DNA of 64,000 bases from Telmatospirillum sp. (lineage in GTDB: Bacteria; Pseudomonadota; Alphaproteobacteria; Rhodospirillales; Magnetospirillaceae). Positions 37,071 through 45,335 of the stretch are shown here, piece by piece. The stretch is from the NCBI GenBank assembly GCA_031291415.1, contig JARLJB010000343.1, positions 1 to 64,000 on the forward strand, given 5' to 3'. The notes under the pieces are model-generated. The model saw nothing but the letters and a program-made list of their open reading frames with translations. It ran no database searches and had not been told where the DNA came from. Each line of letters starts with the position of its first letter. Within the stretch, counting starts at the first letter, position 1. The position numbers were made by a program, and so were the translations under genes.

Positions 37071-38093
37071 ATGCGCGTCATGCAAGTGATGGGAAGCGAC
37101 AAGCGCGGCGGCGCCGAGAATTTCTTTTCCCGCCTCTGCGTCGCCCTCTCCCACACCGATATCAAGCAGGACGTGGTGATCCGCCGATCCGCCCCCTGCA
37201 AACAAGATCTCCTGGCGGGCGGCATCGCGCCGGTCGAGCTGCCATTTCTCTATTCCGGCGACATCGTCAGCAAGATGCTCCTGAAGCGGCGAATCGCCCG
37301 TTTCAAACCAGATCTCGTGCTGACCTGGATGAGCCGCGCCACCTCGATCTGTCCGACCGGACCATTCGTCCGCGTTGCCCGGCTGGGCGGCTATTACGAC
37401 CTCAAATACTATGGCCACTGCCACCATCTGGTCGCCAACACCGAGGAAATCGTCGATTATCTGGTGAAGAATGGCTGGCCCCGCGAGAAAGCCAGCTATC
37501 TGCCCAACTTCGTCGAAGAGAAGCACCAGCCGCCGGTGTCGCGGGCCAGTCTGGGAACGCCCGACGATGTCCCGGTGATTCTCGCCTTGGGCCGGCTGCA
37601 TTCCGACAAGGCCTTCGACGTCCTGCTCGATGCCATGGCCGAGGTTCCCGGCGCCCATCTTTGGCTGGCCGGAGAAGGCGCGCTTGACTCTCAGCTCAAG
37701 GCCCAAGCCAATCGCTTAGGCCTTGAAGACCGTGTTCATTTCCTGGGATGGCGGACCGACTCTGGGGCCCTGCTGGCAGCGGCCGACTGCCTGGTCTGCC
37801 CGTCGCGGGTCGAACCGCTCGGCAATGTCATTCTTGAAGGCTGGGTCCAGCGCAAACCAGTCGTGGCGGCGACTGCGACCGGTCCGGCCGGCCTCATCGA
37901 AACGGAAAAGACCGGATTGCTGGTGCCCTTGGAAGACGCGCCGGCATTGGCCGCCGCCCTTCGCCGGGTGATCGATGGCACCGGACTCAGCGAACGACTG
38001 GTCGAGGCCGGATACCGCCATTACCGCGATCATTTTTCGCGCGAGGCGGTGGTTGCCCGATATCTCGAGTTCTTCCGAAAGATGGTGCCCTGA
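37071..38093 (+). CDS. GT4-family glycosyltransferase
   Basis: 340 aa with the GT-B fold: the N-terminal donor loop VMGSDKRGGAENFFSRLC, a central hinge with PVILALGRLHSDKAFDVLLDAM, and the C-terminal nucleotide-sugar site PSRVEPLGNVILEGWVQRKPVV, in which E and the following E form the EX7E-type pair. It transfers a hexose or similar from an NDP-sugar in glycan assembly. It ends in a TGATG overlap with the asparagine synthase gene, so both belong to one unit. The first three ATGs (37071, 37080, 37089) are all possible starts. Confidence 0.88.
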   Translation: MRVMQVMGSDKRGGAENFFSRLCVALSHTDIKQDVVIRRSAPCKQDLLAGGIAPVELPFLYSGDIVSKMLLKRRIARFKPDLVLTWMSRATSICPTGPFVRVARLGGYYDLKYYGHCHHLVANTEEIVDYLVKNGWPREKASYLPNFVEEKHQPPVSRASLGTPDDVPVILALGRLHSDKAFDVLLDAMAEVPGAHLWLAGEGALDSQLKAQANRLGLEDRVHFLGWRTDSGALLAAADCLVCPSRVEPLGNVILEGWVQRKPVVAATATGPAGLIETEKTGLLVPLEDAPALAAALRRVIDGTGLSERLVEAGYRHYRDHFSREAVVARYLEFFRKMVP

Positions 38094-39862
38094 TGTGCGG
38101 AATAGCCGGAGTCATGATGGCGGACGGAACGCCGCCGCCGTCCGAGGTTCTCGACGGCCTTGAGCAGGCCCTGGCCCATCGCGGGCCGGACGGCACCGGT
38201 CGCTATCGGCAAGATGACGTTGGTCTCGTGCATGCCAGGCTTGCCATCATCGACCTGACCTCGGGCGACCAGCCTTTGTTCGGTCCACGCGGCTGCGCCC
38301 TGGTCGCCAACGGCGAAATCTACAACTACGTCGAACTGCGCGAACAGATCCTGGCCGACGCGCCGTTGCGCACCCATTCGGACTGCGAGCCGATCCTGCA
38401 TCTCTACGATCGTTTCGGCGCCGAGGGCGTGAACCATCTGCGCGGCATGTACGCCTTCGCCCTGCACGACCCGCAGGCGGCAACGCTGACTCTGGCCCGC
38501 GACCCCTTTGGCATCAAGCCGCTCTACTACGTCGAAACGCCAAGTTGTTTCGCCTTTGCCTCCGAGCCGCAGGCATTGATCGCCGCCGGACTGGTTTCCG
38601 CCTCCCTGGCCCGGCGGCCGACCGGAGAATTGCTGCAATTGCAGTTCACCACCGGGGCGGACACCATTTTCGAAGGCATCCGCCGGCTGCTGCCGGGCGA
38701 ATCGCTGGTCGTCAAACAGGGCCGGGTGGTTGGGCACAGCGTCCGGGCCGCCCTTCCGCAAGGCGGTCCGCAGCCGATCGGCGAACAGCAGGCGCTCGAC
38801 CGTTTGGATCAGATCCTGATGGACAGCGTCAACGTTCACCAGCGCGCCGACGTGCCCTATGGCCTGTTCCTGTCGAGCGGCATCGACAGCGCCGCCATCC
38901 TGACCTGCATGAGCCGTCTCGATACCAACCCGGTGCAGGCCTACACCGCCTGCTTCCCGCGGACCGGCGTCTACGACGAATATGACGAGGCCCACAAAAT
39001 GGCCGAGGCCATGGGGGCCCATCACATCAAGGTCGAAATCACCGCCGCCGATTTCTGGCGGAAACTGCCGGCGATCGTCGCCTGCGTCGATGATCCGACC
39101 GCCGACTATGCCATCGTCCCCACCTACATCCTGGCGGAAGAGGCGGCCAAGGATCTGAAGGTCATTCTATGCGGCGAGGGCGGTGACGAGATTTTCGCCG
39201 GCTACAGCCGCTATCGCCGGCAGATCCGCCCCTGGTGGCTGGGTGGCCGGATGCGCAGACGGACCGGTCCGTTTTCGGCGGGTGGCATCCTGATCGAAGA
39301 CCCCAGCGATTGGCGCGATGGTATCAAAGCCGCCGAACAGGCCTGTGCCTTGCCCGGCCGCAGCAAGCTGCAGGTGGCGCAGGCCGCCGACTGTGTCGAC
39401 TGGCTCCCCCATGGCCTGCTGGTCAAGCTCGACCGGTGTCTGATGGCCCATGGCCTCGAGGGACGGACACCATTGCTCGATCCGGTGGTCGGCGATTTCG
39501 GCTTTTGCCTGCCGCAGGACCTCAAGCTGGCTCGCGGGCGAGGCAAATATCTGATGCGGCGCTGGCTGGAGGAGAACGTCCCCAATTCGCCGGCCTTCGC
39601 CCGCAAGAAGGGATTCACGGTTCCCGTCGGCGACTGGATCGCAACGCAGGGCGCCCGTCTCGGCCCGCTGGTCGCCGCCGACCCGGCGATCGCCGCCATT
39701 GCCCACCCCGACAAAGTCAAAGCAGTCTTCGCCGGCTCGGACAAGCATGGCTTGGAGGCAGCCTGGCGCCTGTTGTTCTTCGCGCTGTGGCATCGGCGGC
39801 ATATCCGTGGTCTCGTCCCGGACGGGGACGTCTTCGAATGCCTGGCCCATCCTCTCGGATAG
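38093..39862 (+). CDS. asnB: Asparagine synthase (glutamine-hydrolysing), AsnB type
   Basis: 589 aa. Cys2 (MCGIAGV) is the glutaminase nucleophile; N-terminal amidotransferase motifs include LAHRGPDG, RLAIIDLTSGDQP and NGEIYNY. The synthetase domain has the ATP-pyrophosphatase loop SSGIDSAA near residue 261 (usually SGGLDS) and CGEGGDEIFAGY. AsnB-like enzymes in glycan clusters can amidate sugars or glycan carboxylates rather than make free asparagine, and coupling to a GT4 gene hints at this. The RRWLEENVPNS and KKGFTVPVGDW tail is standard. Confidence 0.92.
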   Translation: MCGIAGVMMADGTPPPSEVLDGLEQALAHRGPDGTGRYRQDDVGLVHARLAIIDLTSGDQPLFGPRGCALVANGEIYNYVELREQILADAPLRTHSDCEPILHLYDRFGAEGVNHLRGMYAFALHDPQAATLTLARDPFGIKPLYYVETPSCFAFASEPQALIAAGLVSASLARRPTGELLQLQFTTGADTIFEGIRRLLPGESLVVKQGRVVGHSVRAALPQGGPQPIGEQQALDRLDQILMDSVNVHQRADVPYGLFLSSGIDSAAILTCMSRLDTNPVQAYTACFPRTGVYDEYDEAHKMAEAMGAHHIKVEITAADFWRKLPAIVACVDDPTADYAIVPTYILAEEAAKDLKVILCGEGGDEIFAGYSRYRRQIRPWWLGGRMRRRTGPFSAGGILIEDPSDWRDGIKAAEQACALPGRSKLQVAQAADCVDWLPHGLLVKLDRCLMAHGLEGRTPLLDPVVGDFGFCLPQDLKLARGRGKYLMRRWLEENVPNSPAFARKKGFTVPVGDWIATQGARLGPLVAADPAIAAIAHPDKVKAVFAGSDKHGLEAAWRLLFFALWHRRHIRGLVPDGDVFECLAHPLG

Positions 39863-39907
39863 CCCTACAGTTGTCGCTCTGTCCCTCGGCCATCGAAGGA
39901 TAAATTG

Positions 39908-40459
39908 ATGCGTCAGACCACCATGCTGATTCTTCCGGGACTGGGCGATACCGGCCTGTCGCATTGGCAGACCCTGTGGCAGCTCTCGACTCCCGGGGCA
40001 AGACGTGTCGAACAGGAAGACTGGGAGCGTCCGGTCCTGTCCGAATGGATCGACAATCTGCAAGACGCGGTCATCGATGCGCCGTTCCCGGTCGTTCTGG
40101 TGGCGCACAGCCTGGGATGCGCCCTTGTCGCCCATTGGGCGAGAAGCGGCGCGACCGGACGCGTCGCCGCCGCCATGCTGGTGGCGCCGGTCGACGTCGA
40201 AGCGGAAGCCCGCACCCCGCCGGAAACCTGGTGCCTGGCTCCCATTCCCCGCGACCCCTTGCCCTTTCCGAGCCTGGTGGTGGCCAGCCGCGACGACAGC
40301 TATATCGACATCGGCCGCGCCAGCGAACTGGCCGACAGTTGGCGCTCCCGCCTGGTCGACATCGGACGGGCCGGTCATATCAACGGCAAATCGGGACTGG
40401 GCGCCTGGCCGGAAGGCAGGCATCTCCTCAACGAACTTTTAGCGATGTCTTGCTTTTAG
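39908..40459 (+). CDS. RBBP9/YdeN-family alpha/beta serine hydrolase
   Basis: 183 aa, the full length of the small RBBP9-like hydrolases. Nucleophile Ser in VAHSLGCALVAHW, Asp in ASRDDSYIDI and His in GHINGKSG. The opening LILPGLGDTGLSHWQ is diagnostic of the family. These are cytoplasmic serine hydrolases of unknown natural substrate. It follows the asparagine synthase gene by 45 bp and probably shares its transcript; a direct link to glycan synthesis is not evident. TTG 39905 precedes ATG 39908. Confidence 0.88.
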   Translation: MRQTTMLILPGLGDTGLSHWQTLWQLSTPGARRVEQEDWERPVLSEWIDNLQDAVIDAPFPVVLVAHSLGCALVAHWARSGATGRVAAAMLVAPVDVEAEARTPPETWCLAPIPRDPLPFPSLVVASRDDSYIDIGRASELADSWRSRLVDIGRAGHINGKSGLGAWPEGRHLLNELLAMSCF

Positions 40460-40500
40460 ATGCCCCTCAGGCGCCGGGCGCCGGCATCCGCCGGCTTGGC
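40460..40500 (-). repeat. Multi-hairpin repeat, copy 2 (minus orientation)
   Basis: Read on the minus strand: GCCAAG, hairpin CCGGC-GGAT-GCCGG, then CGCCCGGCGCCTGAGGGGCAT, the same core as the plus copies 130-330 bp to the right. It begins directly at the stop of the hydrolase gene. Confidence 0.65.
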
Positions 40501-40619
40501 TTTCCTCGCTTATGCCTGCGCTGGCGCTCCGGCAACGCTGCGGCGCGCTCAACGCGCTAGTCGCGGGCACGCCCGCTCCGGTCGGGTCACTTCAAAAGAC
40601 AATGCCAGACATTGGGGAC

Positions 40620-40849
40620 GGAGCGGCTTGCCGCGACTGGGCCATTGAGGCCCCGCGCGACGATTCGCGCGTAGCCAAGCCGGCGGATGACGGCGCCCGG
40701 CGCTTGAGGGACATTTAATAAGCCGGAGCGGCTTGCCGCAACTGGGCCGTTGAGGCCCGCGCGACGATTCGCGCGTAGCCAAGCCGGCGGATGCCGGCGC
40801 CCGGCGCCTGAGGAACATTCTTAATAACTTCCGGCGCCTGAGGGACATC
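40620..40849 (+). repeat. Tandem pair (plus partial third) of the multi-hairpin repeat
   Basis: Unit 1 (40620-40721) and unit 2 (40725-40827) are near-identical direct repeats with a 105-bp period; a partial third (40831-40849) repeats only the CCGGCGCCTGAGGGACATC end. Each full unit folds as GGCC-centred hairpin, a CGCGCG(A)-CGAT-(T)CGCGCG hairpin, the linker TAGCCAAG, a GGAT-loop hairpin and CGCCCGGCGC. They fill the gap between the convergent hydrolase and DeoR genes; no gene was seen in 40460-40855. Confidence 0.75.
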
Positions 40850-40855
40850 AAATAT

Positions 40856-41623
40856 CTAATCCGTCACCAACCGGAAACTATCGTTCGTCAGGAGCTCGCG
40901 GTTTTCCGGGCTGATGTCACGGTCGATCACCACCGCGTCAAATTCGTCGAGGCCGGCGAAAAAGGCCGGTCGCACCTTGCCGATCTTGCTGGAATCGACC
41001 ACCAGGTACTTTTGGACCGCTCGGTGGATTGCTTCCTGCTTGATTGGCACTTCATGAAAATTCGAGCAGCTGGCTCCATGGGTCGGATCGATGCCGCCGG
41101 CTGACAGGAACGCCTTGTTGATACCAATCGTCCGCAGCATTTCCAGTGCCTCGGCGCTGGAAAACGAGGCGCTGCTCGGTTGATAGACGCCACCCAGCAT
41201 GATCAGCGTTGTGTTAGGAATCTTACAAATAACATTGGCGATATTCAGGGAAAAACACACGACCGTGACCCGCCAGTCACTGGCAATCCGGCGAGCGAGA
41301 TGCGGCATGGTGGTTCCGCAATCGATAAAGATGGTGTCGCGCGGTTCGATGAAGCTGGCTGCCAGTTCGCAAGCCATCCGTTTGTTTTCGATATGAGATT
41401 CGCGCTCGCGGTCAAACACATAAAATGAATTTTGTGATGAATCATGACATTTGACGATATATCCGCCCAAATACCTAAATACACCATCACATGAAGAGAT
41501 ATCACGCCGGATTGTCATTTCTGAAACACCCAGCATTTCAGAAGCATCCTTAAGTCTGAGGGCACCACTATCCCTTAGAGCATTTTCAATACGTTCAAGA
41601 CGCTGACTTTTCCGTTCATTCAT
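40856..41623 (-). CDS. DeoR-family transcriptional repressor
   Basis: 255 aa. N-terminal DeoR helix-turn-helix (LKDASEMLGVSEMTIRRDI, about 25-43) and a C-terminal sugar-phosphate-binding DeoRC domain (IFIDCGTTMPHLARRI; LNIANVICKIPNTTLIMLGGVY; AFLSAGGID). It is divergent from deoC with 266 bp between, and that gap carries TGTTA..TAACA palindromes like the E. coli DeoR site. It is therefore the likely repressor of the downstream operon, relieved by deoxyribose-5-phosphate. The base composition of this gene is visibly lower in GC than its neighbours, hinting at separate acquisition. Confidence 0.88.
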   Translation of the reverse strand: MNERKSQRLERIENALRDSGALRLKDASEMLGVSEMTIRRDISSCDGVFRYLGGYIVKCHDSSQNSFYVFDRERESHIENKRMACELAASFIEPRDTIFIDCGTTMPHLARRIASDWRVTVVCFSLNIANVICKIPNTTLIMLGGVYQPSSASFSSAEALEMLRTIGINKAFLSAGGIDPTHGASCSNFHEVPIKQEAIHRAVQKYLVVDSSKIGKVRPAFFAGLDEFDAVVIDRDISPENRELLTNDSFRLVTD

Positions 41624-41889
41624 CTTAATTTTACTTTACCAACTATCGTCATCATCAAACCTTCCACCGCCAGATCGGAAAAATGCTAGGACAATGGTCA
41701 GGACCGAGACAAGTGATTGTTTTCCAGGCATAGCCCGGTTCGCAGCAGATCGAAATGTTATAATCATAACATCATTTTCGTTTGAAGTTGACGTGTTATC
41801 CCCATTTATGCGACAAATATGTCATAAAATGTTAGCCTAGCAACGTTTCCAAATCAACAGCGAGGCGCTCTGCTATCGGAGGACTCTCG
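41624..41889 (+). promoter_or_regulatory. deoC-operon control region with two DeoR-like operators
   Basis: ATGTTATAATCATAACAT (41755-41772) is a perfect 7-4-7 inverted repeat. TGTTAGCCTAGCAAC (41830-41844) is an imperfect second one, 45 bp before ATG 41890. Both resemble the E. coli DeoR operator TGTTAGAATTCTAACA. TTGACG (41788-41793) is a possible -35 between them. Two spaced operators would allow looping repression. Confidence 0.6.
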
Positions 41890-42561
41890 ATGGGTTCTGT
41901 TTCACAGATTACCGAACCCGGCGGCCTTGCCCGGGTGATCGACCATACCATTCTTCGTCCGGATGCCGGCCGCGCCGACGTCATCCGCTTTTGCGATGAA
42001 GCCAAACTCCATCACTTCTGCTCGGTCTGCGTCAATCCGGTCAATATCCCGACGGTCGCCCGGGCACTGGCCGGCAGCGGCGTGCGCACCTGTTCGGTCA
42101 TCGGCTTTCCCTTTGGCGCCATCCCCACCGCCGTCAAGGCGGCCGAGGCGTCCTGGGTCGTCGAGGCCGGCGCCGACGAAGTCGACATGGTCATCGCGCT
42201 GGGGGCGCTGAAGGATGGTGACCTGCCGGCCGTGCGAAAGGACATCACCGACGTCAAAAGAGCCTGCGGCAAGGCGATTCTCAAGGTCATCCTGGAGACC
42301 TGCCTGCTCACCGAGGACGAGAAGATCGCCGCCTGCCGTCTCAGCCAGGAAGCCGGTGCAGATTTCGTCAAGACATCCACCGGCTACAGCAAAGCCGGCG
42401 CCACCGTCGAGGATATTGCCCTGATGCGTCGCATCGTCGGCGATGCCATGGGCGTCAAAGCCTCGGGCGGCATCCGCACCCGGGCGGATGCCATCAGAAT
42501 GCTGGAGGCCGGGGCATCACGGATCGGCGCCAGCGCCAGTATTGCCATCATCGGGGGATAA
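41890..42561 (+). CDS. deoC: Deoxyribose-phosphate aldolase
   Basis: Splits 2-deoxyribose-5-phosphate into glyceraldehyde-3-phosphate and acetaldehyde. 223 aa, short DeoC form. Schiff-base Lys161 lies in [13 protein letters not shown] and the relay Lys190 in VKASGGIRT; the early [10 protein letters not shown] motif and EVDMVIALG are also canonical. It is the first gene of the operon after the DeoR-like operators, followed 82 bp later by an ABC binding protein. GGAGG (41878) precedes ATG 41890. Confidence 0.95.
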   Translation: MGSVSQITEPGGLARVIDHTILRPDAGRADVIRFCDEAKLHHFCSVCVNPVNIPTVARALAGSGVRTCSVIGFPFGAIPTAVKAAEASWVVEAGADEVDMVIALGALKDGDLPAVRKDITDVKRACGKAILKVILETCLLTEDEKIAACRLSQEAGADFVKTSTGYSKAGATVEDIALMRRIVGDAMGVKASGGIRTRADAIRMLEAGASRIGASASIAIIGG

Positions 42562-42643
42562 CCGTCGACGCGCAGTTCAATCGCGGACAGTCGATCGGAA
42601 AAAGCGGGAAATCAAAAGAAAAACGTCCAGCGGAGGAAACCCA

Positions 42644-43696
42644 ATGAAGAAGCTGCTCTCGACCTTGCTGACCGTCGCGACCCTGATCAGTGGATCGGCA
42701 CTTGCCGCGTCCAATGGCCCGGTCGACACCACCAACGTCCGCAAGGACATTTCGGCGACGGCCGCCGGCAAGAAGTTCACCATTGCCACCATCGTCAAAG
42801 TCGACGGCATCGCGTGGTTCGACCGCATGCGCGACGGCGTCAAGCAATTTGGCGCCGATACCGGCCACGACACCTGGATGGTTGGGCCCAGTCAGGCCGA
42901 CGCCGCCGCACAGGTGGAGATCGTCGAAAATCTGATCGCCCAAGGTGTCGACGCCATCTGTATCGTTCCGTTCTCGGTCGAAGCCGTCGAACCGGTGCTG
43001 AAGAAGGCCCGCGATCGCGGCATCGTCGTGATCGCCCATGAAGCCTCCAACATCCAGAACGCCGATATCGTTCTCGAGGCCTTCGACAACAAGGCTTACG
43101 GCGCCAATCTGATGGAAGTGCTGGGCAAGGCGATGGGTGGCGAAGGAAAATACATCACCACCGTCGGAAGCCTGACGTCGAAATCGCAAAACGAATGGAT
43201 CGACGGTGCCGTCGAATACCAGAAAGCTCACTTCCCGAAGATGCAGGAAGCGACCAAGCGTCTGGAAACCTACGACGACGCCAATACCGACTACACGAAA
43301 CTGAAGGAAGTCCTGACCACCTATCCCGACCTCAAAGGCATCCTGGGCGGCCCAATGCCGACGTCGGCCGGAGCCGGCCGTCTGATCGCCGAGCGCGGTC
43401 TCAATGGCAAGCTGTTCTTCGCCGGGACCGGTCTGGTGTCGGTCGCCGGGCAATATCTGAAGAACGACAACATTCAGTATATTCAGTTCTGGGATCCGGC
43501 CGTCGCCGGCTATGCCATGAATGTCGTCGCGGTGATGGCCCTCGAGAAGAAGAAGGCCGAAGTCAAGCCCGGCCTCAACCTCGGCCTGCCCGGGTACACC
43601 GATTTGAAGTCTCCCGATGCCAGCAAGGGCAATCTGTTCTATGGCGCCGGCTGGGTCGGCGTCACCAAGGAGAACATGAGCCAGTACAACTTCTGA
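42644..43696 (+). CDS. Ribose/AI-2-type ABC sugar-binding protein (probable deoxyribose binder)
   Basis: 350 aa with a signal peptide (KKLLSTLLTVATLISGSALAA). Mature type I sugar-binding fold of the Peripla_BP_4 family: FTIATIVKVDGIAWFDRMRDGVKQ, AAAQVEIVENLIAQGVDAI, VIAHEAS and ILGGPMPTSAGAGR. It is closest in style to LsrB/RhaS-like binders. Its place between deoC and the matching ATPase and permeases makes deoxyribose or a deoxynucleoside-derived sugar the likely ligand (inference). CGGAGGAAAC lies just before ATG 42644, which decides this start over an open upstream frame. Confidence 0.85.
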   Translation: MKKLLSTLLTVATLISGSALAASNGPVDTTNVRKDISATAAGKKFTIATIVKVDGIAWFDRMRDGVKQFGADTGHDTWMVGPSQADAAAQVEIVENLIAQGVDAICIVPFSVEAVEPVLKKARDRGIVVIAHEASNIQNADIVLEAFDNKAYGANLMEVLGKAMGGEGKYITTVGSLTSKSQNEWIDGAVEYQKAHFPKMQEATKRLETYDDANTDYTKLKEVLTTYPDLKGILGGPMPTSAGAGRLIAERGLNGKLFFAGTGLVSVAGQYLKNDNIQYIQFWDPAVAGYAMNVVAVMALEKKKAEVKPGLNLGLPGYTDLKSPDASKGNLFYGAGWVGVTKENMSQYNF

Positions 43697-43708
43697 CCCA
43701 GAGGAACA

Positions 43709-43733
43709 GGGAGCGCCGATGCCAGGCGCTCCC
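43709..43733 (+). terminator. Intra-operon stem-loop after the binding-protein gene
   Basis: GGGAGCGCC, a seven-base loop, GGCGCTCCC form a perfect 9-bp stem 12 bp past the binding-protein stop, followed by TCATCTT. Such hairpins after binding-protein genes commonly protect the upstream message and lower downstream expression. Confidence 0.6.
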
Positions 43734-43822
43734 TCATCTTCGATGTTCCACCGTCATGCCGAACAAGGTCACCGACATGATCATGTCGAACCATCGGCAT
43801 CAGACCCTCGAGCGGATTCATC

Positions 43823-45325
43823 ATGTCGGAAGTCTTTATTGAGCTGCGCAACATCGAGAAGCGTTTTGCCGGAGTGCACGCCCTCGACGACGTTTCCCTG
43901 ACGATCCGGCAGGGAGAGATCCATTGCCTGGCCGGCGAAAACGGTTCCGGCAAATCGACTGTCATCAAGGTCATGTCGGGAGTTTATCGGCCGGACAGCG
44001 GCGAAATCCTGATCGACGGGCAGCCGGTCCACAAATTGACACCGATTGAATCGATCGATCGCGGTGTCCAGGTGATCTACCAGGATTTCTCGCTGTTCGG
44101 GAATCTGACCGTCGCCGAAAATCTGGCGCTCAACACCGAACTGCGGGAAAAACGCCGCTTCGTCAATTGGCGGTCGGTCCGCGCCCTGGCGCGGCGCGCC
44201 CTTGATGAGCTTGGTGTCGACATCGATCCCAATGCCGATCTCGAAACCCTGTCGACGGCCGGCAAACAGCTGGTTGCCATCGCCCGCGCCCTGATGTCCG
44301 ATGCCCGCCTGCTGATCATGGACGAGCCGACCACGGCGCTGACCGGCAAAGAGGTCGAAACCCTGTTTCGCATCGTGCGCGACATTCAACGTCGCGGCAT
44401 CGCCATCCTGTTCGTCAGCCACAAGATGCGCGAGATGCTGGAAATCAGCGAACGAATCACCGTCATCCGTAACGGCCGCAAGGTGGCGGAGGGGCCGACC
44501 AGCGACTTCAACGAAGGATCGATCACCCGGCATATGACCGGCCATGATATCTCCAGCGAGAGTTACCGGTGGCAACCATCGCCCGGAGCCCCGCCGGCAC
44601 CGCGCCTGGAGATCAAAGGCCTGTCGAAGCCGGGAGCCTTCAGCGATCTCGATCTGGCGATCCGCCCCGGTGAGATCGTCGGCCTGTCGGGATTGCTGGG
44701 ATCGGGCCGAACCGAGGTCGCCTTGTCGCTGTTCGGCATGGAACCCGGTTACAGCGGGACCATCGAGATCGACGGCCAACCGGTTCGCCTCGATAGTGTC
44801 GGGCGGGCAATCGCCGCCGGTATCGCCTATGTCCCGGAAGACCGGTTGAGCGAAGGCCTGTTCCTCAGCCAGTCGATCGATCGCAACATTCTGGCGACGT
44901 CCTACGACGCCATTGCCAATTATCTGGTGATCGACCGCGCCAAAGCCCGCGCCATGACCGCCGACATGATCCGCTCCCTGCAAATCGCGACACCAACCGG
45001 TGAAAAACTGGTCAGCGAATTGTCGGGTGGCAATCAACAGCGTGTCGTGCTCGCCCGCTGGCTGTTGACCAACGCCAAGGTCATGGTCCTGAACGGTCCG
45101 ACCGTCGGCGTCGATGTCGGATCGAAAGCGGCGATACATCACATCATCCGCGACCTGGCCGTCAATCAGGGGCTGGCGGTGCTGATGATCTCCGACGATG
45201 TGCTGGAATTGGTCGGCAACTGCAACCGCATCGTGCTGATGCACCGGGGCCGGTTCGTCGCCGATGTCGACACCGCCACAATCAGCGAAGAAGAAATCAG
45301 CGACCAGCTGAAATCCTTCAAATAA
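43823..45325 (+). CDS. Double-domain ABC sugar-importer ATPase (RbsA family)
   Basis: 500 aa, two ABC modules. NBD1 is intact: Walker A GENGSGKST, Walker B LLIMDEPTTAL, with a slightly altered signature LSTAGKQ. NBD2 has the R-type Walker A common in RbsA (GLLGSGRTE) and a good signature LSGGNQQR, but its Walker B reads VMVLNGPTVGVDVG, so the Asp-Glu pair is Asn-Gly. I recall similar LNGP sequences in part of this family; NBD2 should be catalytically silent. It energises the two permeases that follow. A start at 43823 gives the usual N-terminus. Confidence 0.9.
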   Translation: MSEVFIELRNIEKRFAGVHALDDVSLTIRQGEIHCLAGENGSGKSTVIKVMSGVYRPDSGEILIDGQPVHKLTPIESIDRGVQVIYQDFSLFGNLTVAENLALNTELREKRRFVNWRSVRALARRALDELGVDIDPNADLETLSTAGKQLVAIARALMSDARLLIMDEPTTALTGKEVETLFRIVRDIQRRGIAILFVSHKMREMLEISERITVIRNGRKVAEGPTSDFNEGSITRHMTGHDISSESYRWQPSPGAPPAPRLEIKGLSKPGAFSDLDLAIRPGEIVGLSGLLGSGRTEVALSLFGMEPGYSGTIEIDGQPVRLDSVGRAIAAGIAYVPEDRLSEGLFLSQSIDRNILATSYDAIANYLVIDRAKARAMTADMIRSLQIATPTGEKLVSELSGGNQQRVVLARWLLTNAKVMVLNGPTVGVDVGSKAAIHHIIRDLAVNQGLAVLMISDDVLELVGNCNRIVLMHRGRFVADVDTATISEEEISDQLKSFK

Positions 45326-45335
45326 GGGGACGGTG

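Noticed and set aside
43823-45325. Autoinducer-2 (Lsr) importer as identity of the ABC system
   Set aside because: The binding protein has an LsrB/RhaS flavour, but no lsrK, lsrF or lsrG homologues are present; deoC, a DeoR regulator and a ribokinase-family gene argue for a deoxyribose role.
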